A stretch of DNA of 64,000 nt from Sphingobium sp. CAP-1 (GTDB taxonomy: Bacteria; Pseudomonadota; Alphaproteobacteria; Sphingomonadales; Sphingomonadaceae): assembly GCF_009720145.1 (NCBI RefSeq), contig NZ_CP046252.1, positions 558,001 through 622,000 on the forward strand. The letters run 5' to 3'. Shown piece by piece: positions 27,156 through 35,917 of this stretch (its first letter is position 1; every line of letters starts with the position of its first letter). The position numbers and the translations under genes were made by a program. The notes below the pieces were generated by a model. The model was not told the DNA's origin, did no database searches, and saw only the letters and a program-made list of their open reading frames with translations.

Positions 27156-28145
27156 TTACATCAGTTCGCGCACGGCGGCGGCGATCTTGTCGGGATTGGG
27201 GTAGAGGGGCGCTTCCATCGGCGGGCTGAACGGGATCGGCACGTCGGGCGTGACGACGCGCTTCACCGGCTTCCTGAGCATGTCGAACCCGTCCTCGACG
27301 ATGATCGCCGCGATTTCCGCCGCCGCGCCCATGGTGCGGTGCGCCGGATCGACGATGACCACGCGGCCGGTCTTGGCCAGCGTTCCCAGGATCGCGTCAT
27401 TGTCGAGCGGCAGCAGCGTGCGCAGGTCGATCACGTCGGCGCTGATGCCGTCCTTCGCCAGATCATCAGCCGCCTTGAGCGCATGACGCAGGCACCCCGA
27501 AACCGAGATGATCGACACGTCCGATCCTGACCGATGGGTCTTTGCCTTGCCGATCGGCACGACGAAGTCGGTGTCGAGCGGCACGTCGCCCTTCTTCCCC
27601 CACAGGTCGTTATCCTCGAACACGATGACTGGATCATCGTCGCGGATCGCGGCTTTCAGCAGCCCCTTGGCATCCTCCGGCGTGGCGGGGCAGACGACCT
27701 TCAGCCCCGGAATGTTCATGAACATCGGATAGGGGCGGTCGCTATGCTGTGCGGCATTGGCCTGACCATGCCACATCGATGCGCGATAGGTCACTGGCAC
27801 CTTGAACTGGCCGCCGGTCATGTAGCGCAGGCGCGCCGCCTGATTGATGATCGGGTCCGCCGCCAGATAGATGAAGTTGGCGATGGTCAGATCCACGATC
27901 GGGCGCAGGCCGGTGATCGCCGCGCCGACCGCCATGCCGGCAAAGCCGCATTCGGAAATCGGCGCGCTGCGGATGCGGCTGGGGTCGGTGTCGCCATAGG
28001 CGCCGCCCGCTGCATAAAGGGCGATATCCTCGCCGATGATGATGGTGTCGTCGCGGCCTTCCAGTTCCTCGCGCTGCGCCAGACCCAGCGCGTCGAGATA
28101 GGTCATCCGCTTTGTGTTGCCCAGTGTCATGCTATCGGGTGTCAT
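27156..28145 (-). CDS. ThDP-dependent 2-oxo acid (or acetoin-type) dehydrogenase E1, beta subunit
   Basis: 329 residues with the pyrimidine-binding transketolase domain (IIIGEDIALYAAGGAYGDTDPSRIRSAPISECGFAGMAVGAA) and the C-terminal transketolase domain (GSDVSIISVSGCLRHAL; DLRTLLPLDNDAIL). The acidic E in SECGF would activate the thiazolium ring. GAGGA precedes the ATG at 28145; a direct repeat of the start region puts another ATG at 28130. Pairing with the alpha-subunit gene 11 bp upstream gives a heterotetrameric E1. Confidence 0.88.
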   Translation of the reverse strand: MTPDSMTLGNTKRMTYLDALGLAQREELEGRDDTIIIGEDIALYAAGGAYGDTDPSRIRSAPISECGFAGMAVGAAITGLRPIVDLTIANFIYLAADPIINQAARLRYMTGGQFKVPVTYRASMWHGQANAAQHSDRPYPMFMNIPGLKVVCPATPEDAKGLLKAAIRDDDPVIVFEDNDLWGKKGDVPLDTDFVVPIGKAKTHRSGSDVSIISVSGCLRHALKAADDLAKDGISADVIDLRTLLPLDNDAILGTLAKTGRVVIVDPAHRTMGAAAEIAAIIVEDGFDMLRKPVKRVVTPDVPIPFSPPMEAPLYPNPDKIAAAVRELM

Positions 28146-28156
28146 GCTATCGGTCC

Positions 28157-29137
28157 TCAACGGCGGATGGGAATGGGGCTGGCGTGGACCAGTTCGAACG
28201 CTTCTTCCGGTTCGGGGAAGGCGCTTTCCCTGGCGAAGGCCACGGCCTCCTCGATCAGGCTTGCTGCCTGCGCCTCGATCTCCGCCAGCGCGCTTTGGGT
28301 CATGCCGCCCGTCAGCAGGTTGTTGCGGAACAGCGTGACCGGGTCGCGCTCGTTCACATAATGATGGAGTTCCTCGGCCGGACGATAGCCGCCCTTGATG
28401 AACAGGCCGACGCAATGTTCATCGAAGCGATAGGTCTTGGCTTCGATCAGCGTCGGCCCTTCACCCCGGCGGGCGCGGGCGACGGCCGCTTCGGTCGCGG
28501 CATGAACGGCGGCGAAATCCTGTCCGTCGACGATCACGCCCGGCACGCCATAGCCTTCGCCCCGCCGGGCGACATCGGGCTGGCCATGGCTGTGCGCGGC
28601 CGGCGTCACGGCCGCATAGCCGTTATTTTCGCAGAAGAAGATGATCGGCAGCTTCCAGACGGCGGCCATGTTCAGACATTCCGCCAGCACGCCTTCGTTG
28701 GAGGCGCCATCGCCGAAGAAGGTCAGCGCCACCTGACCTGTTTTCCTGACCTGCGCGGTCAGCGCCGCGCCGGTGGCGATCGGAATGCCGCCGCCGACGA
28801 TCGCGGATTCGCCGATGCTGCCGACCGATTTGTCGGTGAAGTGCATGGAGCCGCCGCGCCCCTTGCACACGCCCGTCGCTTTGCCCAGAATTTCCGCCAT
28901 CAACGGCTTGAGTTCCGCGCCCTTGCCGATGGGGTGGCCGTGCGAGCGGTGGGTACCCGAAATATAATCGTCGATATTCAGCGCCATGCAGGCGCCGACG
29001 ATCGCGGCTTCCTGCCCGATGCTGGTATGGACGGCACCCGGCACCTCGCCCTCCGTCACCAGGCGCGTGACCGCCTGTTCGAAGCCACGGATTTTCAGCA
29101 TCCGAAGATAGGCTTCGGATTGAAGGTCATTTTTCAC
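28157..29137 (-). CDS. ThDP-dependent dehydrogenase E1, alpha subunit
   Basis: 326 residues. The ThDP/Mg motif runs from GDGASNEG to ENN (FFGDGASNEGVLAEC...FFCENNGYA), and HRSHGHPIGKG, GKGTGVCKGRGGSMH-like sequence and TYRFDEHC match the acetoin/pyruvate E1 alpha family. The start is GTG at 29135-29137 with GGAGA 7 bp upstream; the nearby ATG is out of frame. With the beta subunit it would decarboxylate a 2-oxo acid or cleave an acyloin, passing the acyl group to a lipoyl arm. Confidence 0.88.
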   Translation of the reverse strand: MKNDLQSEAYLRMLKIRGFEQAVTRLVTEGEVPGAVHTSIGQEAAIVGACMALNIDDYISGTHRSHGHPIGKGAELKPLMAEILGKATGVCKGRGGSMHFTDKSVGSIGESAIVGGGIPIATGAALTAQVRKTGQVALTFFGDGASNEGVLAECLNMAAVWKLPIIFFCENNGYAAVTPAAHSHGQPDVARRGEGYGVPGVIVDGQDFAAVHAATEAAVARARRGEGPTLIEAKTYRFDEHCVGLFIKGGYRPAEELHHYVNERDPVTLFRNNLLTGGMTQSALAEIEAQAASLIEEAVAFARESAFPEPEEAFELVHASPIPIRR

Positions 29138-29178
29138 TGGATCGTCTCCGATGATGCGTTGCGGGGTCGCAAGCCGCC

Positions 29179-30237
29179 TCAGGCGGCCTGCTCCAGTGCA
29201 TCGGGCGGGATGTTCGTTGGCCCGCCAATGTCGTAAACCTGGCTCAGCAGGCCGACGAATGCATTGTCGTGCAACGGATCGGTCGGCACTTCGAAGCGCA
29301 CGCCGCGCTTCTTCATGTCGGCGATCAGCATGTTGATCGCCTGATCGGCGCTGATATCGTTGCTATGGTCATAGGTCTGGCGGAAATCGTCCATGTCCTT
29401 GAACAGTCGTGCGCCCCAGTGGACGAGGAAGCGCATCTCCTCTTCAGGCACCTTCTGGTTGACCTGCCCGAAGGTTTCGAGCTGCCAGCCGGTCGGATTG
29501 TCCGGGTCGGCGCCGAAGGTGGTGGTGATGTCCATGCCCGGCGGCTTGCGCAGGGCGACCGGGCCGGCGGCCTGGCCATGGTGGAACATCATCTCATTTT
29601 CGACCACCACCGCGCGGCCCCAGAGCGGCGCGTTGATCTGGAACGGGTCGCCGCTCGGCCCGTTGGGCCAGCAGTTGAAGCCGCCGCCGACCTTGCCCTT
29701 ATAGTACCAGGCGATGACCTGCCCCTTTTTGGACCGCCATTCGTTGAACAGGCAGGATTTGGCCATGGTCAGCAGCAGCCAGAGCGGCGTGTTCTCCATG
29801 GTCATGCCACGGAAAACCGTGCCGTCCAGATGCGGCGGACCACCGATCGGGGTCGGCCCCTGAATGTTGAAAAGGAAGGTTTCCGGCTCCGCATATTGGC
29901 AGCCCCAATAGTTGCGGACCAGTTCCAGAAAGCGCGAATTATAGTAGCAATCTTCCAGTTCGGGATAGAAGCAGGTGCCGCCGCGCGCCAGATAGCCCCG
30001 GAATACGGGGTTCAGGCCGATCATGTCCCAGGTCAGCGTCACGCCTTCCGGGATCGTGCCCGATATGGTGGCGATCACCTCTTCGGGGGTCTTGAAATTT
30101 TCCGCCATGATGAGCGGCCAGGGGCCGTTGTCGCGCACCGCCTGAAGCAGGCGGGCGTGCTGGTCGGGGCTATAGGCATCGTCGATCAACTGCGGCGCGG
30201 CCACCGGGCGGAAATTTTCGGCCAGTTCACTAAGCAT
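29179..30237 (-). CDS. Uncharacterised protein, possible 2-oxoglutarate/Fe(II)-type fold
   Basis: 352 residues that I do not recognise as a named enzyme. It has no signal peptide or membrane segment. An HxD in GGPPHLDGTVFRG and a later His in EMMFHHGQAAGP, with an Arg nearby (VALRKPP), could form the 2-His-1-carboxylate iron site of a phytanoyl-CoA-dioxygenase-like jelly roll, and aromatic-rich sequence (CFYPELEDCYYNSRFLELVRNYWG) surrounds it. AGGAG precedes the ATG. It lies between the VOC protein and E1 alpha, so it probably modifies the same substrate. The dioxygenase idea is inference. Confidence 0.6.
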   Translation of the reverse strand: MLSELAENFRPVAAPQLIDDAYSPDQHARLLQAVRDNGPWPLIMAENFKTPEEVIATISGTIPEGVTLTWDMIGLNPVFRGYLARGGTCFYPELEDCYYNSRFLELVRNYWGCQYAEPETFLFNIQGPTPIGGPPHLDGTVFRGMTMENTPLWLLLTMAKSCLFNEWRSKKGQVIAWYYKGKVGGGFNCWPNGPSGDPFQINAPLWGRAVVVENEMMFHHGQAAGPVALRKPPGMDITTTFGADPDNPTGWQLETFGQVNQKVPEEEMRFLVHWGARLFKDMDDFRQTYDHSNDISADQAINMLIADMKKRGVRFEVPTDPLHDNAFVGLLSQVYDIGGPTNIPPDALEQAA

Positions 30238-30262
30238 GGATTATCTCCTGACTTTGGCTGTT

Positions 30263-30685
30263 TCAGGCGTTCAGCATCTGGATGACTTCGTTGATCCGGC
30301 CTTCCGGGTCGATCACGAACGCCACGCGCAGGCCAAATTCCGGCACTTCGCGGATGGGGTCGGGAACGCTGCCCCCCGCCGCCACCGCGCGGGCGCATAC
30401 GGCATCGAGGTCCGGGGTGACGAAACCCTGCACCGCTTCACCGGCGGCAGGGGCATCGCCATCGACATAGGAGATCAGGGTCAGGGCCGGGCCACCGGGA
30501 TAGCTGGCCTGAAAGGTGATTTCATCGATGGCGCGGCCGAACATCGCGTCCTGATGACGGTTGAACGGGATGAGGCCCAGAACATCCTGATAAAATGCGG
30601 CCATCCGGTCGAGATCGCGCACGAAGGTCTTGGAAAAGGCGAAGGTCATGCCGTGGTTGCTGCCGGCGGGGCGGGGATCGGTCAT
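30263..30685 (-). CDS. VOC-superfamily protein (glyoxalase/bleomycin-resistance fold)
   Basis: 140 residues with two beta-alpha-beta-beta-beta units: FVRDLDRMAAFYQDVLGL opens the first and FVTPDLDAVCARAVAAGG the second. The usual first-position metal His is replaced by Ser (AFSKTFV), while a terminal Glu is present (RINEVIQML), so metal binding may be altered. AGGAA is well spaced from the ATG. Operon position suggests an isomerase or lyase in the monooxygenase pathway. Confidence 0.75.
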   Translation of the reverse strand: MTDPRPAGSNHGMTFAFSKTFVRDLDRMAAFYQDVLGLIPFNRHQDAMFGRAIDEITFQASYPGGPALTLISYVDGDAPAAGEAVQGFVTPDLDAVCARAVAAGGSVPDPIREVPEFGLRVAFVIDPEGRINEVIQMLNA

Positions 30686-30731
30686 GGTCGGTTCCTTATA
30701 TGCAATAGAGGGGGTGATGCGCGGCGCGCGG

Positions 30732-32726
30732 TCAGATCGTCAGCATCGGCATCGGGCGTTCGCCCAGGGGCTGTGCGTCGTCGCGCACGGAAACGGCGAA
30801 ATCCGCTTCGCGCGGCGAGCGCAGATCGTGCCAGATGCGCGAATTGTGGCGCGGGATTGCAAGGATCACCTTCTTCTGCCCGTCGCCGCCCTTGTCGCGA
30901 TAATAGCCATGGGCGCCGCCGCACTGGACCCAGGCGGATTTGGCGAGATTGGCGTCGACATCATCCACGAACGCCTTGGTGGCTTGCGGCGTCACGTCGA
31001 TGGAGGCGAGATGATCGTCGACCATCCATTGCAGCAGTTCGAGGATATAGTGAACCTGCTGTTCGCTCACGACCGCATGATTGGCGACCAGATAGCTGTA
31101 GGGCGCGCCCATGAACACGAAGTTGGGGAAGCCGGTGATCAGCATTCCTTCATAGCTGAAGGGGTGCGGGTTGAACGCGTCCTTGAGCGTCCTGCCGCCT
31201 GTGCCGCGAATGTCGAACTGACGCCCGAAATGCAGATTATAGCCGGTCGACAGCAGCAGCACGTCGCATTCGATCCGCGTGCCGTCGGCCAGGATCACCG
31301 CCGTCTCGTCCGCCTGCGCCAGTTCGCCGCGGACGATCGACACATTGGGTTTCTTGAGCGTGTCGAAGAAACCGCAATCGAGGATCGGACGCTTGGCGAA
31401 TACCGGATAATTGGGCGTCAGCATGGCGACCATCGCCGGATCGTCGGGGAAATGGCTTTTCACATAGCCTTCCGCATACATCCGCATACCATCGTTGATC
31501 GGCCCGAATCCGCCGGTTTTCGCAGCATATTCCTCATCCTTGATGACCATGCCATGCATGTCGCCCATCTGGCTTTCCAGACTCTGCAACCGCTTCCAGT
31601 TCACCACGAACGGAATCTGCTCCATCGCGATCCGTTCCAGGTCGTTGACCGGTGCATGGGCCTGGGGATTGGGGATGATATGTTCGGGCTGGCGCTGGAT
31701 GATTACCAGTTCGCCCACCTTGTCGGCGATGGCCGTCGCCACCTGCACGCCCGAACAGCCGGTGCCGACCAGAACCACCTTCTTGCCCTGAAGGTCGACC
31801 GACGAATCCCAGGCGGCGGAATGGACCACCGGTCCCTTGAACCGGTCGAGATTCTGTACGTCGGGATAATTGGGATTGTTGTTCGGTCCCACCGCCATGA
31901 TGAGCATGTTGCATTCATGGGTTTCCGGCTGGCCGTTGCGCACGGCCCTGACCGTCCAGACCTTGCGCGCCTCGTCCCATTCCGCACCTTCGACCCAGGT
32001 GCCAAAGCGGATGCGGTCGCGCAGATTATATTTGTCCGTGACGCGTTCCAGATAGGACAGGAATTCCGGCCCGCGCGGGTAGAATTGCGTCCAGGAGGCA
32101 TTGGGTTCGAAGGAGAAGGAATAGACGCGGCTGGGCGTGTCTACTGCCGCGCCCGGATAGACATTGGTCAGCCAGTTGCCGCCCACCTTGTCCAGCGCTT
32201 CAAGGACCGTGTAATCGAAGCCCGCCTGTTGCAGCTTCACGGCGGCGTTGATGCCCATCATGCCCGCGCCGACGACGATCACCCTGAAATCGGCCGGCGG
32301 CACTTCCTTTGCCGCGCGCATCCGGGTGTCGGTGGTGAAACCGGCATGTTGGAAGGCGACATCCATCGACATTTCGGGCAGATCAGTGCCCAACAGCAGC
32401 CGGGCCATCTTGCGGAACATGGGCATGTCGAGATGGGGCATGACAGCCGGTTTGCGCGCCTTCACCGCGGCGCGCAGCGCGTCCCGGATTTCGCTGGCGA
32501 TCGCGGGATCGACCTTTTCACGCGCGTCATGGGCATTGATGTCGCGAAAGGCTTCGACAACCGATTCCTGCCGTCCGTCAAGCGCGGCCCAATAACGATG
32601 CAGCAGCGTCCGGTCGCCGGTGATCTGGATCAGCGCCATCAGCGCCATGACCGGGTCGAGCGCGTCGATCGCCGCATCGATCCCGGACTGGTCCATCATG
32701 TCGTTGAGGGAATTTGGTCCGTGCAT
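30732..32726 (-). CDS. Baeyer-Villiger monooxygenase, 4-hydroxyacetophenone monooxygenase type
   Basis: 664 residues. A helical N-terminal extension of about 145 residues precedes the FAD Rossmann motif GAGMMG (153-158). The diagnostic BVMO fingerprint F-x-G-x-x-x-H-x-x-x-W-D is exact at 296-307 (FKGPVVHSAAWD), followed by an NADPH Rossmann motif (GTGCSGVQ). The N-terminal extension and length match the HapE group, which turns aryl ketones into esters. I use the ATG at 32726 with GGAGA upstream rather than the far ATG. It is the first gene of the leftward cluster and faces a TetR regulator. Confidence 0.88.
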   Translation of the reverse strand: MHGPNSLNDMMDQSGIDAAIDALDPVMALMALIQITGDRTLLHRYWAALDGRQESVVEAFRDINAHDAREKVDPAIASEIRDALRAAVKARKPAVMPHLDMPMFRKMARLLLGTDLPEMSMDVAFQHAGFTTDTRMRAAKEVPPADFRVIVVGAGMMGINAAVKLQQAGFDYTVLEALDKVGGNWLTNVYPGAAVDTPSRVYSFSFEPNASWTQFYPRGPEFLSYLERVTDKYNLRDRIRFGTWVEGAEWDEARKVWTVRAVRNGQPETHECNMLIMAVGPNNNPNYPDVQNLDRFKGPVVHSAAWDSSVDLQGKKVVLVGTGCSGVQVATAIADKVGELVIIQRQPEHIIPNPQAHAPVNDLERIAMEQIPFVVNWKRLQSLESQMGDMHGMVIKDEEYAAKTGGFGPINDGMRMYAEGYVKSHFPDDPAMVAMLTPNYPVFAKRPILDCGFFDTLKKPNVSIVRGELAQADETAVILADGTRIECDVLLLSTGYNLHFGRQFDIRGTGGRTLKDAFNPHPFSYEGMLITGFPNFVFMGAPYSYLVANHAVVSEQQVHYILELLQWMVDDHLASIDVTPQATKAFVDDVDANLAKSAWVQCGGAHGYYRDKGGDGQKKVILAIPRHNSRIWHDLRSPREADFAVSVRDDAQPLGERPMPMLTI

Positions 32727-32782
32727 CCTCTGTCTCCGTGGGACGGTCGACATGGCGCCGACTCGATGCACATTAATTACAG

Positions 32783-32794
32783 TTACGTGTGTAA
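32783..32794. promoter_or_regulatory. Likely TetR operator
   Basis: TTAC (32783-32786) and GTAA (32791-32794) form an inverted repeat around GTGT in an AT-rich stretch (about 32771-32800) between the divergent monooxygenase and TetR genes. The extended sequence TTACAGTTACGTGTGTAAAT also contains a second TTAC half-site 7 bp to the left. Confidence 0.45.
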
Positions 32795-32857
32795 ATAGTC
32801 AATCTGCGTGGTGAATGGCCTTGCCTTCGACGCGCGGCTGGTGAACAGCGTCCCCTA

Positions 32858-33481
32858 ATGAGCGAGATACCGGCGAAGCGACGGGCGGGGCGCCCCAGGG
32901 CAGATGAAGCGGAACAGAAGCGAGGGCGGCTGATCGTCACCGCGCTGGAGGAGTTCGCCCAGGCGGGCTTTCATGCCGCGTCCCTGCGGGACATCGCGGA
33001 AAAGGCCGAAGTGTCGAGCCGAACGCTCTATAATCATTATCCCGACAAGCTGACTTTGTTCGAAGCCTGCCTCGAATATTCGGGCCGCCAGATCCAGCCG
33101 AACCTGCCCGATCTGGACGGCGACCTTAATGCGCGGCTGATCACCTATGCGACGGAGATGCAGCGACAGCTATTCGCGCCGCTCAGCCTCCAGATCGCCA
33201 AGCTCATCTATCGCGAGGGGAGCGAGTTTGACGAATTGCGCAAAATCGCGCGCATCCAGTTCGATCGCTATCAGGTCATGCCCGTCGCGCAGATGTTGCA
33301 GCGTGAAGGCGTGGCGGAAGGGGATAGCCGCAGCCTTGCCACCCAGTTCGTGGTCATGGCCTTTGGCGAATGGCAACGCAGGCTGCTGCTGGGGGGGGAA
33401 CGGATGACCGACGCCGAAATGATGACCCATGCCAGCCTTGTGACCGGGATATTTCTGAAAGGGATCGCCGCGCACCTGTAG
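32858..33481 (+). CDS. TetR/AcrR-family regulator
   Basis: 207 residues. The N-terminal HTH is clear (ALEEFAQAGFHAASLRDIAEKAEVSSRTLYNHYPDK), preceded by a basic arm KRRAGRPRADE. The C-terminal domain resembles the AefR-like group (LIYREGSEFDELRKI). Divergent placement from the monooxygenase with a palindrome between them indicates local repression. Its ATG has only a weak ribosome site. It ends 34 bp from the convergent SDR gene. Confidence 0.88.
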   Translation: MSEIPAKRRAGRPRADEAEQKRGRLIVTALEEFAQAGFHAASLRDIAEKAEVSSRTLYNHYPDKLTLFEACLEYSGRQIQPNLPDLDGDLNARLITYATEMQRQLFAPLSLQIAKLIYREGSEFDELRKIARIQFDRYQVMPVAQMLQREGVAEGDSRSLATQFVVMAFGEWQRRLLLGGERMTDAEMMTHASLVTGIFLKGIAAHL

Positions 33482-33515
33482 CGGTTGCCGCATAATCGGT
33501 GCCGGAATCGGACCA

Positions 33516-34271
33516 CTAGCTGCCGTCCGACAAAAGGGTGCCGCCGTCCACGACCAGATTATGGCCGGTGACAAACGCTCCGGCCGGGGCCGCCAGAAAG
33601 AGCGCGGCGCCCGCGATCTCTTCCACCTCGCCGGGGCGGCGCAAGGGCGTCATGGCCATGCGGCGTTGCATGAAGGCCGCGTTGGCGAGCAGCGGCGCGG
33701 ACAATTCGGTGCGGATGAAGCCGGGGGACACGGCATTGACGCGAATGTTGTGCGGTCCCCATTCGACCGCCAGATTGCGCGCCAGTTGCGCGACGCCCGC
33801 CTTGGCGAGCGCATAGACGTTGATCGCGCCATTGCCGCGCAGGCCCGACAGGCTGGACATCAGGATCGCCGCGCCGCCGCCCCGCGCCGCGATATGGGGC
33901 AGGGCGAGGTTGCAGAGCTGGACCTGGCTGCGCAGGTTGACCGCCATGACGCGGTCATAATCGGCCATGTCGATGCCGGCGAAGGGACCGGGGCGGCCGG
34001 GGATGCCGGCATTGCAGACGAGGATGTCGAGTCCGCCATAATGGCTGACCGTGCCGTCGACCAGCGTGGCGAGGCCGGCGTCGTCGGTGATATCGGCTGG
34101 AATGACGAGCGCGTTCAATTCCTGCCCGATCCGCGCGCAGTCGGTCGCATCCTCGCTGGATATCGTGACCTGTGCGCCATGATCCTGAAGGGCGCGGGCG
34201 ATGGCCAGGCCGATGCCGCGCGTCGATCCGGTGACGATGGCGACCTTGCCGCTAAGGTCGAACAGGCTCAA
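33516..34271 (-). CDS. SDR-family oxidoreductase with TTG start
   Basis: 251 residues with TGSTRGIGLAIA, LVCNAGIPG, LMSSLSGL and YALAK. No ATG gives a sensible N-terminus: the in-frame ATG upstream would add 29 arginine-rich residues and overlap the cupin gene. TTG at 34269-34271 overlaps the cupin stop (TTGA) and gives LSLFDLSGKVAIVTG, the normal SDR beginning. It is the last gene of a three-gene leftward operon (FAH hydrolase, cupin, SDR). Confidence 0.83.
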   Translation of the reverse strand: MSLFDLSGKVAIVTGSTRGIGLAIARALQDHGAQVTISSEDATDCARIGQELNALVIPADITDDAGLATLVDGTVSHYGGLDILVCNAGIPGRPGPFAGIDMADYDRVMAVNLRSQVQLCNLALPHIAARGGGAAILMSSLSGLRGNGAINVYALAKAGVAQLARNLAVEWGPHNIRVNAVSPGFIRTELSAPLLANAAFMQRRMAMTPLRRPGEVEEIAGAALFLAAPAGAFVTGHNLVVDGGTLLSDGS

Positions 34272-34783
34272 TGCTTGTTCTCTGGCTTGTCCTCCGGCAG
34301 CGGCTGGCCATTGTGCAGATAGGCGGGCGCTTCGATCAGGATGAAGGCGATGCGGCACGGCCTGTCACTGACATTGCGCCAGAGATGGTTGGTGCCGCGC
34401 TGGATGATGACACCGCCTTCGCGCACGGTGGTCTTGCGGCCATCGTCCAGTTCCAGTTCGATCTCGCCCGACATGACGATGCCATAGTCGATGCTGTTGG
34501 TGCGATGTTCGGGGGACTGCTTGCCCGGCAGCATGTCGACGATGCGGATCACCGACCCGCGATTGAGCGTCAGGCCGGCGTCGCGATCCCGCCCGTCGAT
34601 TTCGTCATTATTGTCGGCCGGGACCGTCTCTGTGGTCCACAGCAGCAGGAAGGCGGCGTCGCCCGACGGGATCATCTTCGTCGGGCTGACATCGTCTGAT
34701 TTGAAGATGGCGCGGCCGTCGGCGTCATGGCCGGTGACGACGCGCTGGACGGGCGGCAGGCCGGAATCGCTGAGTGAAGTCAT
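34268..34783 (-). CDS. Cupin-domain protein
   Basis: 171 residues with one cupin barrel. Motif 1 is degenerate (PGKQSPEHRTNSIDYGIVMSGEIELEL, where a single His replaces the usual HxH) and motif 2 reads GVIIQRGTNHLWRN. The later His and Glu could still bind a metal. Sequences of this type act as regulators, isomerases or dioxygenases. It is coupled to the downstream SDR and starts 2 bp after the FAH-family stop, so it acts in that pathway. Confidence 0.78.
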   Translation of the reverse strand: MTSLSDSGLPPVQRVVTGHDADGRAIFKSDDVSPTKMIPSGDAAFLLLWTTETVPADNNDEIDGRDRDAGLTLNRGSVIRIVDMLPGKQSPEHRTNSIDYGIVMSGEIELELDDGRKTTVREGGVIIQRGTNHLWRNVSDRPCRIAFILIEAPAYLHNGQPLPEDKPENKH

Positions 34784-34785
34784 GG

Positions 34786-35739
34786 TTACGCTCCCTGATA
34801 GGCGAGGACGTGCTGGTCGATGATGCCGAACGGCGCGCGGCCGTCCCGTGTTTGCGCTTCCATGCGGATGCGGTCGCCAAAGCGCATGAACGGGGTGCGG
34901 GGCGCGCCCTCATCGACAATCTCGATGCCGCGCCGCTCCGCGATGCAGGAGGAGCCGACTTCGCGGAAATTGGGGTTGGACACCGTGCCTGAGCCGATCA
35001 CCGTGCCCGCGGGCAGATGGCGGGTGCGGGCGGCATGGGCGACCAGTTCGTGGAAGCCAAAGCCCATCGCCTCCCCATTGGCGGCGCCGAACCGGGCGCC
35101 GTTCCAGTCGACCAGCAGGTGCATGCAAACGCGACCGTTGCGCCATTGATCGCCCAGTTCTTCGGGCGTCACGGCGAAGGGCGCCATGGAACAGGCGGGC
35201 TTGGCCTGAACCCAGCCGAAGCCGGTTTTCATTTCCGGTCCGGCCAGCATTCGCAGCGACCAGTCGTTAATCTGGACGATCAGGCGGATATGGTTCAGCG
35301 CGTCCGCCGCACGGATGCCCATCGGCACGTCATCGACGATGACGCCGAATTCGCCCTCGAAATCGATGCCGAGGTTTTCGTCGGGCATCGGCACGGCGTC
35401 GGTGGGGCCGTAAAAGCGATCCGAAAGCCCCTGATACATGAGCGGGAGGCCGGTCTTTTCCGGTGTTATGCCCAGCACCTTGTCCATCAACGCGCCATGG
35501 CTTTCGAAAGCGGACCCGTCGAGCCATTGCCAGGCGCGCGGCAGCGGCGCGGCAAGGGTGGCGGGGTCGAGCCGTGCGGGAAAGTGGTCGATGGCGGCAA
35601 GGTCAGCGGCGATATCGCTCCAGCGCTCCAGCGCCTCCTGCAAGGTGCCGACCGGCGCGGGGACATAATGGGCGCTATCGGGGGAGACGACGACCAGCCG
35701 GCCGTCCCTGCTGCCATCCCTGAGCGTTGCCAGACGCAT
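34786..35739 (-). CDS. Fumarylacetoacetate hydrolase-family protein
   Basis: 317 residues. The FAH core contains the acidic metal ligands in NLGIDFEGEFGVIVDD, and the C-terminal block reads GTVIGSGTVSNPN. Length and the N-terminal domain (MRLATLRDGSRDGRLVVVS) match the FAH branch found in homogentisate- or gentisate-type pathways, which hydrolyses a 1,3-diketo acid. AAGGAG precedes the ATG. The gene is divergent from an alpha/beta hydrolase across a 178-bp region with two palindromes. Confidence 0.87.
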   Translation of the reverse strand: MRLATLRDGSRDGRLVVVSPDSAHYVPAPVGTLQEALERWSDIAADLAAIDHFPARLDPATLAAPLPRAWQWLDGSAFESHGALMDKVLGITPEKTGLPLMYQGLSDRFYGPTDAVPMPDENLGIDFEGEFGVIVDDVPMGIRAADALNHIRLIVQINDWSLRMLAGPEMKTGFGWVQAKPACSMAPFAVTPEELGDQWRNGRVCMHLLVDWNGARFGAANGEAMGFGFHELVAHAARTRHLPAGTVIGSGTVSNPNFREVGSSCIAERRGIEIVDEGAPRTPFMRFGDRIRMEAQTRDGRAPFGIIDQHVLAYQGA

Positions 35740-35807
35740 ATCTTCTCCTTCGCGTTTCTTCTTGGAAGAGAGCGATGAGGCCGGGACGCGCAGCGGTCAA
35801 AACCAAT

Positions 35808-35836
35808 CTATCGATAGCGAGTCTCGATAATATCGA
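35808..35836. promoter_or_regulatory. Paired palindromes in divergent promoter region
   Basis: A perfect palindrome CTATCGATAG (35808-35817) is followed by the near-perfect TCGATAATATCGA (35824-35836). Their centres are about 17 bp apart, close to two helical turns. They lie between the FAH gene (minus) and the hydrolase gene (plus) and look like tandem binding sites for one dimeric regulator. No regulator gene adjoins the site. Confidence 0.5.
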
Positions 35837-35917
35837 TTTGATCTGGACGGTGGCTGGCGGTCTTTGGCGGGATGAGGATGCGCGCCCGGCGGGCGCAACA
35901 GTGCAAGGATCGCCTGA

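Noticed and set aside
30630..32798. A 722-codon plus-strand frame over the monooxygenase
   Set aside because: The minus strand carries the exact BVMO fingerprint and both Rossmann motifs; the antisense frame is compositionally unlike protein.
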